Shown here: positions 25,695 to 34,146 of the stretch, one piece after another
How positions within the stretch are numbered: the stretch's first letter is position 1
Layout: each line of letters begins with the position of its first letter
Source of the DNA: Alphaproteobacteria bacterium
GTDB lineage: Bacteria > Pseudomonadota > Alphaproteobacteria > Sphingomonadales > Emcibacteraceae
NCBI GenBank assembly: GCA_002401455.1
Contig: NVTE01000014.1
Coordinates: 1 to 35,000, forward strand
Reading direction: 5' to 3'
Length of the DNA stretch: 35,000 bases
The notes under the pieces: model-generated
Databases searched by the model: none
Told to the model about the DNA's origin: nothing
The model's input: the letters and a program-made list of their open reading frames with translations, nothing else
Translations under genes and position numbers: made by a program

Positions 25695-25735
25695 ATATTA
25701 TGCCGCCGAAGGAGAAAAACTTTGATACATATCAA
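25695..25735 (-). promoter_or_regulatory. FNR-type box and -10 element of the nirS promoter
   Basis: TTGAT-ACAT-ATCAA (25722-25735) is a perfect FNR consensus palindrome. On the minus strand TAATAT (25700-25695) is centred 31 bases further on, the spacing expected for class II activation with the box near -41.5. The predicted start of transcription is about 25687, giving a leader of about 75 bases before nirS. Confidence 0.78.
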
Positions 25736-25815
25736 GGATTTATGATTATCAGAGAAAGGGTGGGGGTCTTAAACCTGTTAACGAATTTTGGGGGGAGAAG
25801 GCAAGAGTGTGATGC

Positions 25816-25829
25816 TTGATCAAGGTCAA
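25816..25829 (+). promoter_or_regulatory. DNR/NnrR-type box upstream of the TonB-dependent receptor gene
   Basis: TTGAT-CAAG-GTCAA has the asymmetric pattern of NO-responsive DNR sites. On the plus strand TAAAAC (25851-25856) is centred 31 bases downstream, which suits activation of the receptor gene at 25935. It lies 94 bases from the nirS box and could also assist nirS. Confidence 0.6.
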
Positions 25830-25934
25830 GGAGCTCTGGGAAAAACAGGATAAAACTCAGGAAAATTTGCAGGCGGCGGCCTAAAACCGTGCCTGGCTTT
25901 ATATCATATGTTAAATATTTTGAGAGTTCATAAC

Positions 25935-28133
25935 ATGATTTTGGAAAAGACTGTATTGTCTGTCTTATGGGGTTCGTTCCTTGTGCTGCCAGCGTATAAT
26001 GCCCATGCTGCTGCTGAAATAGCCTATACTGATCCAGAGATTGCCATGGATGAGATCGTGGTTTTTGCTCGGAAACGGCGCGAGAAAATACAGGAAATTC
26101 CGGCTTCGGTGGGTGTTCTGTCAGCGTCCCTGATCGAAGACGCGGCCTTAACTGGCCTGAAGGATATCGCCTCTGTAACGTCAAATTTTTCCTATGATGA
26201 AGCCTTTGGCCGTAATAACGTCCAGCGGCCCGTGATCCGCGGGATGTCCAATGTGCTCGGTGCTGCCAATGTGGCGTTTTTCATTGATGGTGTTTTTGTA
26301 CCCGGGGGCATGGCCTCAACTTCCCTGTTTGATCTTGAGCGGGTAGAAATCCTGAAGGGGCCCGGCAGTGCGCTCTATGGCCGGTCAACACTGGCAGGAG
26401 CGGTCAATTATATTACCAAACGGCCGTCAGACACTCTGGAAGGGCAAATGTTAGCCCGGGTCGCCAGTCATGATGAATTTGACTTTACCGGACGGATTTC
26501 CGGCCCTCTGATAGAGGATAAACTCGCCTTCTCTCTCTCCGCACGTCATTATGAATATGGCGGGGAATATGAAAATACCGGCCCTGGAGGTGGCACAGTT
26601 GGTCAGGAAAAAAGCCAGAGCCTGACCGGGGGCCTGCTCTTTACCCCTAATGATCGTTTCGGCGCTTACTTGCGGGTGATGTATCAGGAAGACGATGACG
26701 GTCATACGGCCAATGCCCTCCAGCCCGCCGCCCAGAATAACTGTTTTACGGGTACCGGAGGCTATTATTGTGGCGAGATAGTGTCACCTGAGTCGGTGGC
26801 GCTCAATCTGGATATTTTTGATAACCCGGGGCTGGAGCGCGAAACACTCCGCACCAGCCTGATCATGGACATGGAACGGGGTAATTACCGGTTCACGTCC
26901 ATTTCCGCCTATAGCCACGATCAATTGGCCGATCAGCGGGATAATGACTTCCTGCCCATCGCCGCCCTGGGCGGGGCCTTTCATGTGATCTCCGATACCG
27001 AGATTGAGAGCTATTCCCAGGAGCTCAGGGTCAATTTTGATGAGGGCGGGCCTTTCCGCTGGCTGGTGGGTAGCTATTATTATCATTCGCGTACAGATGA
27101 CCTGCTGTCGACGCCCTTTTCTACCCGGCCTTCAGTGACGGTCTCTCCTGTCGAGGTGGTTAAAAACTATGCCATTTTTGGCTCCCTGGAATATGACCTG
27201 TCGGACAAGATGAGTGCGACGGTGGAAGTGCGCCGGAACTGGGATAAGATCTCCCTCGAACCAACATCCGTAGTTTACACGCAAACCTTTGAAAGCACCA
27301 CTCCACGCTTTGCCTTGAGTTATCAAATCACGCCCCAGGCCAATCTGTACCTTACCGTAGCCAAAGGGACAAAACCCGGCGGCTTTAATGGCGACCTGTT
27401 CGGCAGTCGTGTGCCGGAGTCTGAACGGGAACGGTTGGCTGATTTCCTGACTTATGCCGAGGAGAAGGTCTGGAATTATGAGGTTGGAGCAAAAACCATC
27501 TGGATGGACGGCAAGGTAACGCTCAATGTTGCGGGTTTCTATATGGATTGGTCCGACCAGCAGTTGACCACCTCTTTCCCCGTGATCGGACATCGCCGGG
27601 CGCGGCCGCTGATCCATAATGCCGGCAAGACAGAAATATGGGGGTTTGAGGCGGAACTTCAGGCGCGACCCAATGACTATTTCAGGTTTTCGGCCAGTTA
27701 TGGCTTTGCCCATGCCGAGTTTAAGGTATTTGAGGATGAGACACACGAAAAGCTGACCGGGGATGCTTCTGTGGCGGGCAATCGCACACCCCGGGCGCCG
27801 AAACATACCTTTAACCTGTCCTCGCGCTTTACCTATCCCGTGGCAGAGGGCATGGATTTCTTCTTGCGCGGCGACCTTAATTATAAATCAAGCCGCTTTG
27901 TTCAGGTCCATAACCTGGCGATCATCGGGGCGGCCACCAAGGTTAATATCCATACGGGCCTTGAATGGGAAGACCTGCGCCTGACCATCTTTGTTAAAAA
28001 CCTGTTTAATGATGATACAGCAGCGGATGTGACCCGGTTTTTTGATGCCTCCCTGCCGACAATGCCCCGGGCCTTCCTGATCAGTCTGCCCAAAAGTCGG
28101 CAGGTTGGAGCCAGTATAAGTTACAGCTTTTAA
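25935..28133 (+). CDS. TonB-dependent outer-membrane receptor
   Basis: 732 residues from ATG 25935 with a signal peptide ending at AHA; a start at 25908 would add nine residues ahead of the signal. A TonB-box-like MDEIVVFARK near the mature N-terminus leads into a plug domain (IPASVGVLSASLIED, RPVIRGM, FIDGVFVPGG, ERVEILKGPGSALYGR). The beta-barrel follows, with the usual late motifs NYEVGAKTIW and FVKNLFNDD and a terminal aromatic (SYSF). It imports a scarce ligand such as an iron chelate, haem or a copper complex; the ligand cannot be read from sequence. It is divergent from nirS and carries a DNR-type box, which suggests a supply role for anaerobic respiration, where haem and copper demand is high. 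Confidence 0.92.
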   Translation: MILEKTVLSVLWGSFLVLPAYNAHAAAEIAYTDPEIAMDEIVVFARKRREKIQEIPASVGVLSASLIEDAALTGLKDIASVTSNFSYDEAFGRNNVQRPVIRGMSNVLGAANVAFFIDGVFVPGGMASTSLFDLERVEILKGPGSALYGRSTLAGAVNYITKRPSDTLEGQMLARVASHDEFDFTGRISGPLIEDKLAFSLSARHYEYGGEYENTGPGGGTVGQEKSQSLTGGLLFTPNDRFGAYLRVMYQEDDDGHTANALQPAAQNNCFTGTGGYYCGEIVSPESVALNLDIFDNPGLERETLRTSLIMDMERGNYRFTSISAYSHDQLADQRDNDFLPIAALGGAFHVISDTEIESYSQELRVNFDEGGPFRWLVGSYYYHSRTDDLLSTPFSTRPSVTVSPVEVVKNYAIFGSLEYDLSDKMSATVEVRRNWDKISLEPTSVVYTQTFESTTPRFALSYQITPQANLYLTVAKGTKPGGFNGDLFGSRVPESERERLADFLTYAEEKVWNYEVGAKTIWMDGKVTLNVAGFYMDWSDQQLTTSFPVIGHRRARPLIHNAGKTEIWGFEAELQARPNDYFRFSASYGFAHAEFKVFEDETHEKLTGDASVAGNRTPRAPKHTFNLSSRFTYPVAEGMDFFLRGDLNYKSSRFVQVHNLAIIGAATKVNIHTGLEWEDLRLTIFVKNLFNDDTAADVTRFFDASLPTMPRAFLISLPKSRQVGASISYSF

Positions 28134-28164
28134 CGGTCAGACCACTATAAGCTTTACAAAGTAA

Positions 28165-28187
28165 AAGATGCATAATATTTATATCTT
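28165..28187 (+). promoter_or_regulatory. NsrR-like operator upstream of nnrS
   Basis: A 23-base element beginning AAGATGCAT and ending ATCTT matches the E. coli NsrR consensus (AAGATGCATTT with its inverted partner) exactly in the first nine and last five bases. It is nested in a longer 9-base inverted repeat (28161-28169 with 28183-28191). It lies 33 bases before the nnrS start, where a repressor would block transcription. Confidence 0.55.
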
Positions 28188-28219
28188 TTACATATGAACA
28201 CGTGAGGTAGAGTTTCCCT

Positions 28220-29392
28220 ATGACGCAACATGCAGATAAAAAAATCATACTTTTCTCCGCCGGTTTCAGGGTGTTTTTCCCGCTGGCAGCCCTGTCTGCA
28301 GTGGTGATGCTGTGTTATTGGGTGCTGTTGGTTACCGGTTTTGCCGATTACCTGCCTTCCCGCTTTTCGCCCGTGGGTTGGCACCAGCATGAAATGATAT
28401 TTGGCACGGTTGTCGCCGTGATCATTGGGTTTCTCTATACTGCCGTGCCCAACTGGACCGGTCAGCCCACGCCCACAGGGCTTCCCCTTGCCGGGCTGGG
28501 TCTGATCTGGATTCTCGGGCGGCTGAGTGTGTTTTTCAGTGATCTTCTGCCGATCTGGCTGCCGGTGGTCATCGACGGTATTTTCCTGCCGCTGGCCATC
28601 GTCGGCATCATCGGCGCGTTGATTAAAGCTGGTAACAAGCGCAATTATTTTCTGCCCGCTATATTGAGCCTCTTCGCGGTTCTGAATATCACCAGCCATC
28701 TGGCGGTCCTTGGCGTGATTGATTTTGAGACCCGGCAGTTGTTCCTGCCGGCGATGCTGTTCATTGTCTTCCTGATGAATGTGATCGGCGGGCGCATTAT
28801 CCCAAGTTTCACCAAGAATAAATATCATTCTATTGAGATGTCGACTCCCGCCATTCTGTTGCCCCTGTCGGCCTTGTCCATCGCCGGTCTGGCGCTGGCC
28901 TTCCTGACCAATGCCGGGGACGCAGTGGTCGGGGGCCTGGCGACGGTTGCCGGACTGACGACCTTGGCCCGGTCCCTGAGCTGGAAGGGCTGGAAGGTGG
29001 CCCGTGATCCGCTGCTGTTCATCCTGCATGTGGGGTATTTCTGGTTGCCCGTGGGCTTTCTGCTGATTGCTTATGGCAGTTTTACCGGGGATGTGTTGAT
29101 CAGCCATGCTCTGCATGCCTTCACGGTCGGGGCCGTGGGGTCATTAACCCTAGGGGTCATGTCCCGAGCGACGCTGGGCCATTCAGGCTTGGCACTGAAC
29201 AACGAAAAGATTCTGACGGTGATGTTTGTCTGTATCAACCTTGCTGCCCTCAGCCGGGCCATATTACCCCTGGTAACGGACGCCAGTTATATGGGCATCC
29301 TTCATGGTGCCGGCGGCTTGTGGGTTCTGGCGTACGGATTGTTTCTGGTCCGGTTCCTGACCACCTTCTTCTCCCCGAGAAAGTTATTCTGA
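28220..29392 (+). CDS. nnrS: NnrS family haem/copper membrane protein
   Basis: 390 residues, about twelve hydrophobic helices. The family signature WHQHEMIFG (near 54-62) follows the first membrane segment, and further His residues occur in the helices (HVGYFWLPVG, HALHAFTVGAVG). NnrS is an inner-membrane haem- and copper-containing protein that protects cells against nitric oxide and is usually under NO-responsive control. GAGG precedes ATG 28220 at about 12 bases. It follows the TonB receptor gene by 86 bases with an NsrR-like site between, and fits the NO-producing activity of the nearby NirS. Confidence 0.94.
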   Translation: MTQHADKKIILFSAGFRVFFPLAALSAVVMLCYWVLLVTGFADYLPSRFSPVGWHQHEMIFGTVVAVIIGFLYTAVPNWTGQPTPTGLPLAGLGLIWILGRLSVFFSDLLPIWLPVVIDGIFLPLAIVGIIGALIKAGNKRNYFLPAILSLFAVLNITSHLAVLGVIDFETRQLFLPAMLFIVFLMNVIGGRIIPSFTKNKYHSIEMSTPAILLPLSALSIAGLALAFLTNAGDAVVGGLATVAGLTTLARSLSWKGWKVARDPLLFILHVGYFWLPVGFLLIAYGSFTGDVLISHALHAFTVGAVGSLTLGVMSRATLGHSGLALNNEKILTVMFVCINLAALSRAILPLVTDASYMGILHGAGGLWVLAYGLFLVRFLTTFFSPRKLF

Positions 29393-29421
29393 CCCGGGGA
29401 CGCTGTTGTATTCAGCTGTGT

Positions 29422-31056
29422 TCAGTCGGTGAATTTATAATCCTTATAGATTTCCCGCAGGTCGCGTTTCTGGATTTTTCCGGTGGCGGTATGGGGCATC
29501 TCGTCGATGAACAGCACGTCATCCGGAGTCCACCATTTGGCAATCTTGCCGTCCAGATAGGCGAGGATATCAGCCTTGGTTGGGCTGGTTCCAGGGATGG
29601 GGAGGATGATCAGCAGGGGCCTTTCCTGCCATTTGGGATGGGCGATGCCGATCACCGCGGCTTCGGCGACTTGAGGTTGGCCCAAGGCAACATTTTCCAG
29701 ATCAATAGAGGAAATCCATTCGCCGCCTGATTTGATCACATCCTTAGATCGGTCGACAATGGTCATATAGCCGTCCGTGTCCAGCGTGGACACATCGCCA
29801 GTATCAAAATAGCCGTCATCATCCAGGATATTTAGCTCAGGCTGTTTGAAATAGGCTTTGATCACCCAAGGTCCACGCACCATAAGGCGGCCAAAGGCCA
29901 CCCCATCGCGGGCCATCTCAATGCCATCGTCATCGACAATTTTCATTTCAATGCCGAAAGGCGGGCGGCCCTGTTTGATTTTGAGGGCCATTTTTTCAGC
30001 CTCCGACAAGCTGGCATGTTTGGCCATGGGTCGATTGACAGAGCCCAGAGGGCTGGTTTCCGTCATGCCCCATGCGTGCAGGACGGTGGCGTCGAATGTT
30101 TTCTCTAAATCTTCAATCAGACTTGGGGCGGCAGCAGAGCCACCGATGACAAAACTCTCAATGGCAAGGTCAGTAAAATCATTCCCGTCCAGACTATTTG
30201 CATATTGCAGAAGCGCCAGCCAGATAGTGGGAACGCCCAGCGATATGGTGCACTCCTCATTCTTCAGCAGGTTAAAGAAATTTTCCCCGGTCATATCAGC
30301 CCCTGGCAGGACTAGTTTACAGCCCGTCATGATCGCCGCAAAGGGCGTGCCCCAGGCATTGACATGAAACATGGGGACAATGGGCAGAATAGTATCGCGA
30401 TTACTGATCCCCAGACTATCCTTGGAACAGGTGCTGAAACAATGGAGGACGGTGCTGCGGTGGCTGTAGAGAGCCCCCTTTGGTTCGCCAGTTGTGCCCG
30501 ATGTGTAACAGATGATGGCGGCCGTATTTTCATCCAGGTCCGGCCAGTCATACTGGTCCTCCTCCGGGGCGATCAGCTCTTCATAACACAGGATGTTATC
30601 AAGGGTGGTTTCCGGCATATGGGCGCGGTCGGTCATAATGACAAATTTTTCCACACCGGTAATTTTATCAGCTAGCTTCTCCAGCAGAGGGACAAAGGTC
30701 AAGTCCAGAAACAGGATTTTGGCTTCCGAATGGGCTAGAATATAGAGGATCTGGTCCGGAAAAAGCCGGGGATTTATGGTATTTAGCAGGGAGCCCTTGC
30801 AGGGAACCGCCAGATAGAGTTCCAGATGGCGATAGCTGTTCCAGGCCATGGTGCTGACACAATCCCCCTGGTTAATCCCCAGTTTCGTCAGAGCGTGGGC
30901 GAGTTTGGCAGACCTTCGGCTGACCTCGCCGTAGGTCGTCCTGTGCAGGCCGCCCTCGACAGCCTTGGTGACAACTTCACCCTCCCGATGATAAAGCGCC
31001 GCATAATTCATTATAGTGGTGATCAGCAGTGGCTGATCCTGCATGAGTCCAAGCAT
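29422..31056 (-). CDS. AMP-forming acyl-CoA ligase (DmdB / medium-chain type)
   Basis: 544 residues. ATG 31056 follows AGGGGA by about eight bases. The P-loop-like [10 protein letters not shown] is at 185-194. [31 protein letters not shown] and the catalytic lysine region [13 protein letters not shown] follow in order. It activates a carboxylic acid as acyl-AMP and then the CoA thioester. The N-terminus [23 protein letters not shown] resembles 3-methylmercaptopropionyl-CoA ligases (DmdB) of marine alphaproteobacteria, but that group also takes other short- and medium-chain acids, so the substrate is open. It converges on nnrS with a 29-base gap. A palindrome lies in its promoter region. Confidence 0.87.
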   Translation of the reverse strand: MLGLMQDQPLLITTIMNYAALYHREGEVVTKAVEGGLHRTTYGEVSRRSAKLAHALTKLGINQGDCVSTMAWNSYRHLELYLAVPCKGSLLNTINPRLFPDQILYILAHSEAKILFLDLTFVPLLEKLADKITGVEKFVIMTDRAHMPETTLDNILCYEELIAPEEDQYDWPDLDENTAAIICYTSGTTGEPKGALYSHRSTVLHCFSTCSKDSLGISNRDTILPIVPMFHVNAWGTPFAAIMTGCKLVLPGADMTGENFFNLLKNEECTISLGVPTIWLALLQYANSLDGNDFTDLAIESFVIGGSAAAPSLIEDLEKTFDATVLHAWGMTETSPLGSVNRPMAKHASLSEAEKMALKIKQGRPPFGIEMKIVDDDGIEMARDGVAFGRLMVRGPWVIKAYFKQPELNILDDDGYFDTGDVSTLDTDGYMTIVDRSKDVIKSGGEWISSIDLENVALGQPQVAEAAVIGIAHPKWQERPLLIILPIPGTSPTKADILAYLDGKIAKWWTPDDVLFIDEMPHTATGKIQKRDLREIYKDYKFTD

Positions 31057-31129
31057 CTATTCTGTCCCCTGTTATGTTGTGGCTATATTTTGTTTTTGAA
31101 GTGTGACACAAAGTTGACTAAAAAGAAAC

Positions 31130-31147
31130 TTAAAACGATCGTTTTAA
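31130..31147. promoter_or_regulatory. 18-bp perfect palindrome, candidate TetR-type operator
   Basis: TTAAAACGATCGTTTTAA is perfectly symmetric and centred about 82 bases before the acyl-CoA ligase start, between it and the kinase stop (31166). Palindromes of this size with a central CGATCG are typical for TetR-family repressors, which often control acyl-CoA metabolism. No TetR gene lies in the window. Confidence 0.6.
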
Positions 31148-31165
31148 TTATTTGTCAGGGGAGGG

Positions 31166-32734
31166 TTAAATCATTTCTGCCAGAACCCGCTCTGGTGGAA
31201 ATGTAAGGGTGACCCGGGTGCCAACGTCAAGGGTACTTTGGATGTCCATTGTCCCCTGATGCAGTTCGACAAACGCCTTTGAAATGGCAAGCCCCAGTCC
31301 GGTTCCCTGATGGCTACGGATTTTGTGGTCTTGATCCTGTTGGTAGGGTTCTGTGATCAGGTCAATTTTTGCCGGTGATATGCCGATGCCATTGTCCTCG
31401 ACAAAAATTTCCATGCCGCCCTTGTCTGTTACAGAACAGCCAATAATAATCTGTCCCCCCTCAAGGGTAAATTTGATGGCGTTGCTGAGCAGGTTCAGGA
31501 TGAGCTGGCGCAGGACCTTTTCATCGCCGACGAATTCGTTCAGGATTTCGGGGATTTGTTTGACCAAAGTAATATTTTTGTCGTCAGCCTCTTTTTGGAG
31601 GTAAATTATCGACTGATGAAGGGTATGGCGCAGATTTATTTCCACCTCGTAAAGTTCATATTTCCCGGCCTCAATTTTGGACATATCAAGAATTTCATTG
31701 ATGATGGTCAGCAAATGTTTGCCGCTTGACTGAATATGGCCGATATATTCATTTTGTTTATCGCTCAGGGTTTCCGTGGCACCTGATATCAAAATATCAG
31801 AAAAGCCGATAATGGAATTGAGCGGGGTTCTGAGCTCGTGACTCATGGTGGCTAAAAAATCGGATTTGATCTGGTGGCCGGTTTCGGCATGTTTCCGGGC
31901 ATGGTCCAGTTCCCTGATCAAATCAAAAATTCTGCGATAGGCAAAATAACCGCCGAGCAGGAGCAGGCTAAACATGGCAAGGCTGGTGATGAAAGATAGG
32001 GTCAGGGGATTGTTGTCTTCAGTCTGGAGGGTCCATTTGAGGGAGGAAATGATATCGCCCTTACTGTCTTTCAATAAAAAACCATGGGGTGACAGGTCGG
32101 ATGATAAGGTTAAATCGTCAAGTTTAAGGGGCCCGCTGGCCTGAGAAAGGACCTCCGGTGTTAAAATGGTCCAGAAGGCCAGGAAATCTCTTTGATCCGG
32201 GTAAAAATCAGGATGGATTCCCTGTTCCGGGTGGGTAAGGGGCGAAAGACTTACTAAGGCTGGGGTGCCTTTTATTTTGATGAAGAAAGAATAGGCCGTG
32301 GATTTTAAGTCGGCATTTTGCAGGGTTCTTTGCCGGATAAGGTCAAAATCCCCGGCAAAGATTTCCCGGGATAGGGCAAAGTCAATATTTTTGCTTCTGG
32401 TATGTTGAGCGACCAAAGTGCCGTCATTTTTGATGAAAGCCAGGCCGTGAATATTTTTCTGCAGAATATTGGCCCCGCCGATGCTGTAGCCAAACCATGC
32501 CAGGTCATTTTGCATGGTCAGTTTTTCAAAAGCGACACTCCATTCCGTATAGTCAAGAACCAGAGTTTCCTGAAAATCCTGCATATGCCTGAAATGCAGC
32601 ACCATTGAATAGTGGGATTGTTTGTGGTTTGACTTTTTGATGGCGCGATCTGTGACGCTCAGGCTTATTATAATGGCGCTGAGGGCAATCAGTACGGTTA
32701 CAGTGACAGGAAAAAAGGCTTTGGAAAAACTCAA
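31166..32734 (-). CDS. Membrane histidine kinase with periplasmic CHASE4-like domain
   Basis: 522 residues from a TTG at 32734; an in-frame stop just upstream excludes a longer protein, and GGGG lies a few bases before. Membrane helices at about 8-27 and 245-267 enclose a periplasmic domain with the CHASE4-like VLDYTEWSVAFEKL near 58-71. HisKA follows with SDFLATMSHELRTPLNSIIGFSD (His299). The ATPase domain has NLLSNAIKF, EDNGIGIS and GTGLGLAISKAFVELHQG. No receiver domain and no neighbouring response regulator. The signal is unknown. It sits 77 bases after murD2 on the same strand. Confidence 0.9.
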   Translation of the reverse strand: MSFSKAFFPVTVTVLIALSAIIISLSVTDRAIKKSNHKQSHYSMVLHFRHMQDFQETLVLDYTEWSVAFEKLTMQNDLAWFGYSIGGANILQKNIHGLAFIKNDGTLVAQHTRSKNIDFALSREIFAGDFDLIRQRTLQNADLKSTAYSFFIKIKGTPALVSLSPLTHPEQGIHPDFYPDQRDFLAFWTILTPEVLSQASGPLKLDDLTLSSDLSPHGFLLKDSKGDIISSLKWTLQTEDNNPLTLSFITSLAMFSLLLLGGYFAYRRIFDLIRELDHARKHAETGHQIKSDFLATMSHELRTPLNSIIGFSDILISGATETLSDKQNEYIGHIQSSGKHLLTIINEILDMSKIEAGKYELYEVEINLRHTLHQSIIYLQKEADDKNITLVKQIPEILNEFVGDEKVLRQLILNLLSNAIKFTLEGGQIIIGCSVTDKGGMEIFVEDNGIGISPAKIDLITEPYQQDQDHKIRSHQGTGLGLAISKAFVELHQGTMDIQSTLDVGTRVTLTFPPERVLAEMI

Positions 32735-32811
32735 GGGACTACCCCATACTCATGTTGCATTTTACTCAGTTTATGTACAATAGGTTCAGTAGGCTAATTA
32801 GTCTGCGGGTT

Positions 32812-34146
32812 TCACTTTTCATCGCCACTATATTTTCGGAAAAGGTCACCCCGTTGTTCAAAGTTCTGAAAGGCATCATAGCTTGGGGCGGCCGGACTAA
32901 GCAAGATGATACCATCCTCAGGGGTAATTTTTTTTGCTTTTGCCACAGCGTCTTTTAGATCACGGGCCGCGATGGGGGAAAAATCGGTCTCCACCTCCGC
33001 GAAAGCTTGGCAAATTCCCGGCCCGGTTTGGTAAGAGGTGACGACTTTAACTCGCGGGTGACCCTTGATATAATGGGCGAGGGCCAGATAGTCCTGTCCC
33101 CGGTCCTGTCCCCCGGCCAAAAGGGTGATGTCCCGGCCTTCAAAGCTTTTCAGAGCGGCGATGGTTGCTTCTGGTGTGGTTGAAATGCTGTCGTTGATAT
33201 AGGTGATGCCGCCAAAGGTATCTAGATTTTCCAGTCGGTGACGCAGGCCTGTGAAGCTGGCGGCCAGCCTGAAACAGGCACTCAGGTCAAGCTCCAGTGC
33301 CCGGCACACGGTGAGGGCGGCACAAATATTCTCCCGGTTATGGTCCCCGGGCAAGGTGATATCCGTAAGGGGGCCTAGCCGATCTTCACCGGACCATAAA
33401 AAATCGCCCTGACAATGAAGACTTGTCGGCTCATTAAACCACACTGTCTCACCCTTAGGCGTTTGGGCAGGCGGTGGGATGAACAGTTTGCTCAGGGGGT
33501 CTGTGCGGTTCAGGATGATGGTGCCAGCCCCGGTTCTGATCAGGTTACATTTATCGGTAAAATATTGTGCGTGGCTGTTATGCCATTGAATATGTTCTGG
33601 GAATAGATTGAGCAGGACGGCAATATCTGGAGTCTGATCCAGGTCGGCTGTCTGATAACTGCTCAACTCAACCACATAATAATCCGCCTCCTGGTCCAGG
33701 CTTAACAACGGGGTGCCAATATTGCCCCCGAGTTCTGTCTTATGGCCCAGGCCCGTCAGAATATGGGCCAGCAGGGCGCAGGTGGTGCTTTTGCCGTTGG
33801 TGCCGGTGATGGCGATGGTGGTGCCCGTGTGGTTTTCAGCGAACCAGAGATTTGTCGCCGAGGTTAGGCTGACGCCCTGTTGTTTCAGCTGGGCGACCAG
33901 GGGGTGATAGAGGCTGATGCCGGGGGCCTTGATGATGACTTCAATTTGGTTGATGTTGTTCATCAGATCATCCTCGGCAATGAAGCTTGTCAGGTCATCT
34001 TCGGGTAAAGTGTCCGGGCGATCCTGATTGATCAGCAATAGGCGCTTTTTGGGAAACTGCGCCCTTAATCTGCGGTAGCTTTCTAATCCCTCTTTACCCA
34101 GTCCCCATATGGCAACCTTGCTTTGTTTAAGATCCGATAAAGTCAT
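32812..34146 (-). CDS. murD2: UDP-N-acetylmuramoyl-L-alanine--L-glutamate ligase (MurD2)
   Basis: 444 residues from ATG 34146 with GAAAG upstream; a TTG at 34161 is an alternative. Mur-ligase architecture: N-terminal UDP-binding segment (KVAIWGLGKEGLESYRRLR), the ATP loop ITGTNGKSTTCALLAHIL (about 113-130), the central ELSSYQ and NLFPEHIQWH, then GLRHRLENL and YINDSISTTPEAT of the C-terminal domain. Ordinary MurD adds D-Glu to UDP-MurNAc-L-Ala. In Xanthomonas, MurD2 adds L-Glu and MurL then epimerises it. The start lies inside the end of an adjacent murL, which is why MurD2 is preferred over MurD. The alternative, a plain MurD, would be tested by whether another murD lies in the main mra/dcw cluster. 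Confidence 0.82.
   Translation of the reverse strand: MTLSDLKQSKVAIWGLGKEGLESYRRLRAQFPKKRLLLINQDRPDTLPEDDLTSFIAEDDLMNNINQIEVIIKAPGISLYHPLVAQLKQQGVSLTSATNLWFAENHTGTTIAITGTNGKSTTCALLAHILTGLGHKTELGGNIGTPLLSLDQEADYYVVELSSYQTADLDQTPDIAVLLNLFPEHIQWHNSHAQYFTDKCNLIRTGAGTIILNRTDPLSKLFIPPPAQTPKGETVWFNEPTSLHCQGDFLWSGEDRLGPLTDITLPGDHNRENICAALTVCRALELDLSACFRLAASFTGLRHRLENLDTFGGITYINDSISTTPEATIAALKSFEGRDITLLAGGQDRGQDYLALAHYIKGHPRVKVVTSYQTGPGICQAFAEVETDFSPIAARDLKDAVAKAKKITPEDGIILLSPAAPSYDAFQNFEQRGDLFRKYSGDEK

Noticed and set aside
28154-29116. Long minus-strand open frame (320 codons) rich in Gln, His and Asp
   Set aside because: It is antisense to nnrS, whose membrane-protein reading is clear; the low-complexity composition is what the reverse of Leu/Val-rich helices gives.
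31130-31147. Palindrome as terminator of the kinase gene
   Set aside because: The stem is mostly A-T and leaves no room for a loop; no T-run of terminator type follows. An operator is more likely.
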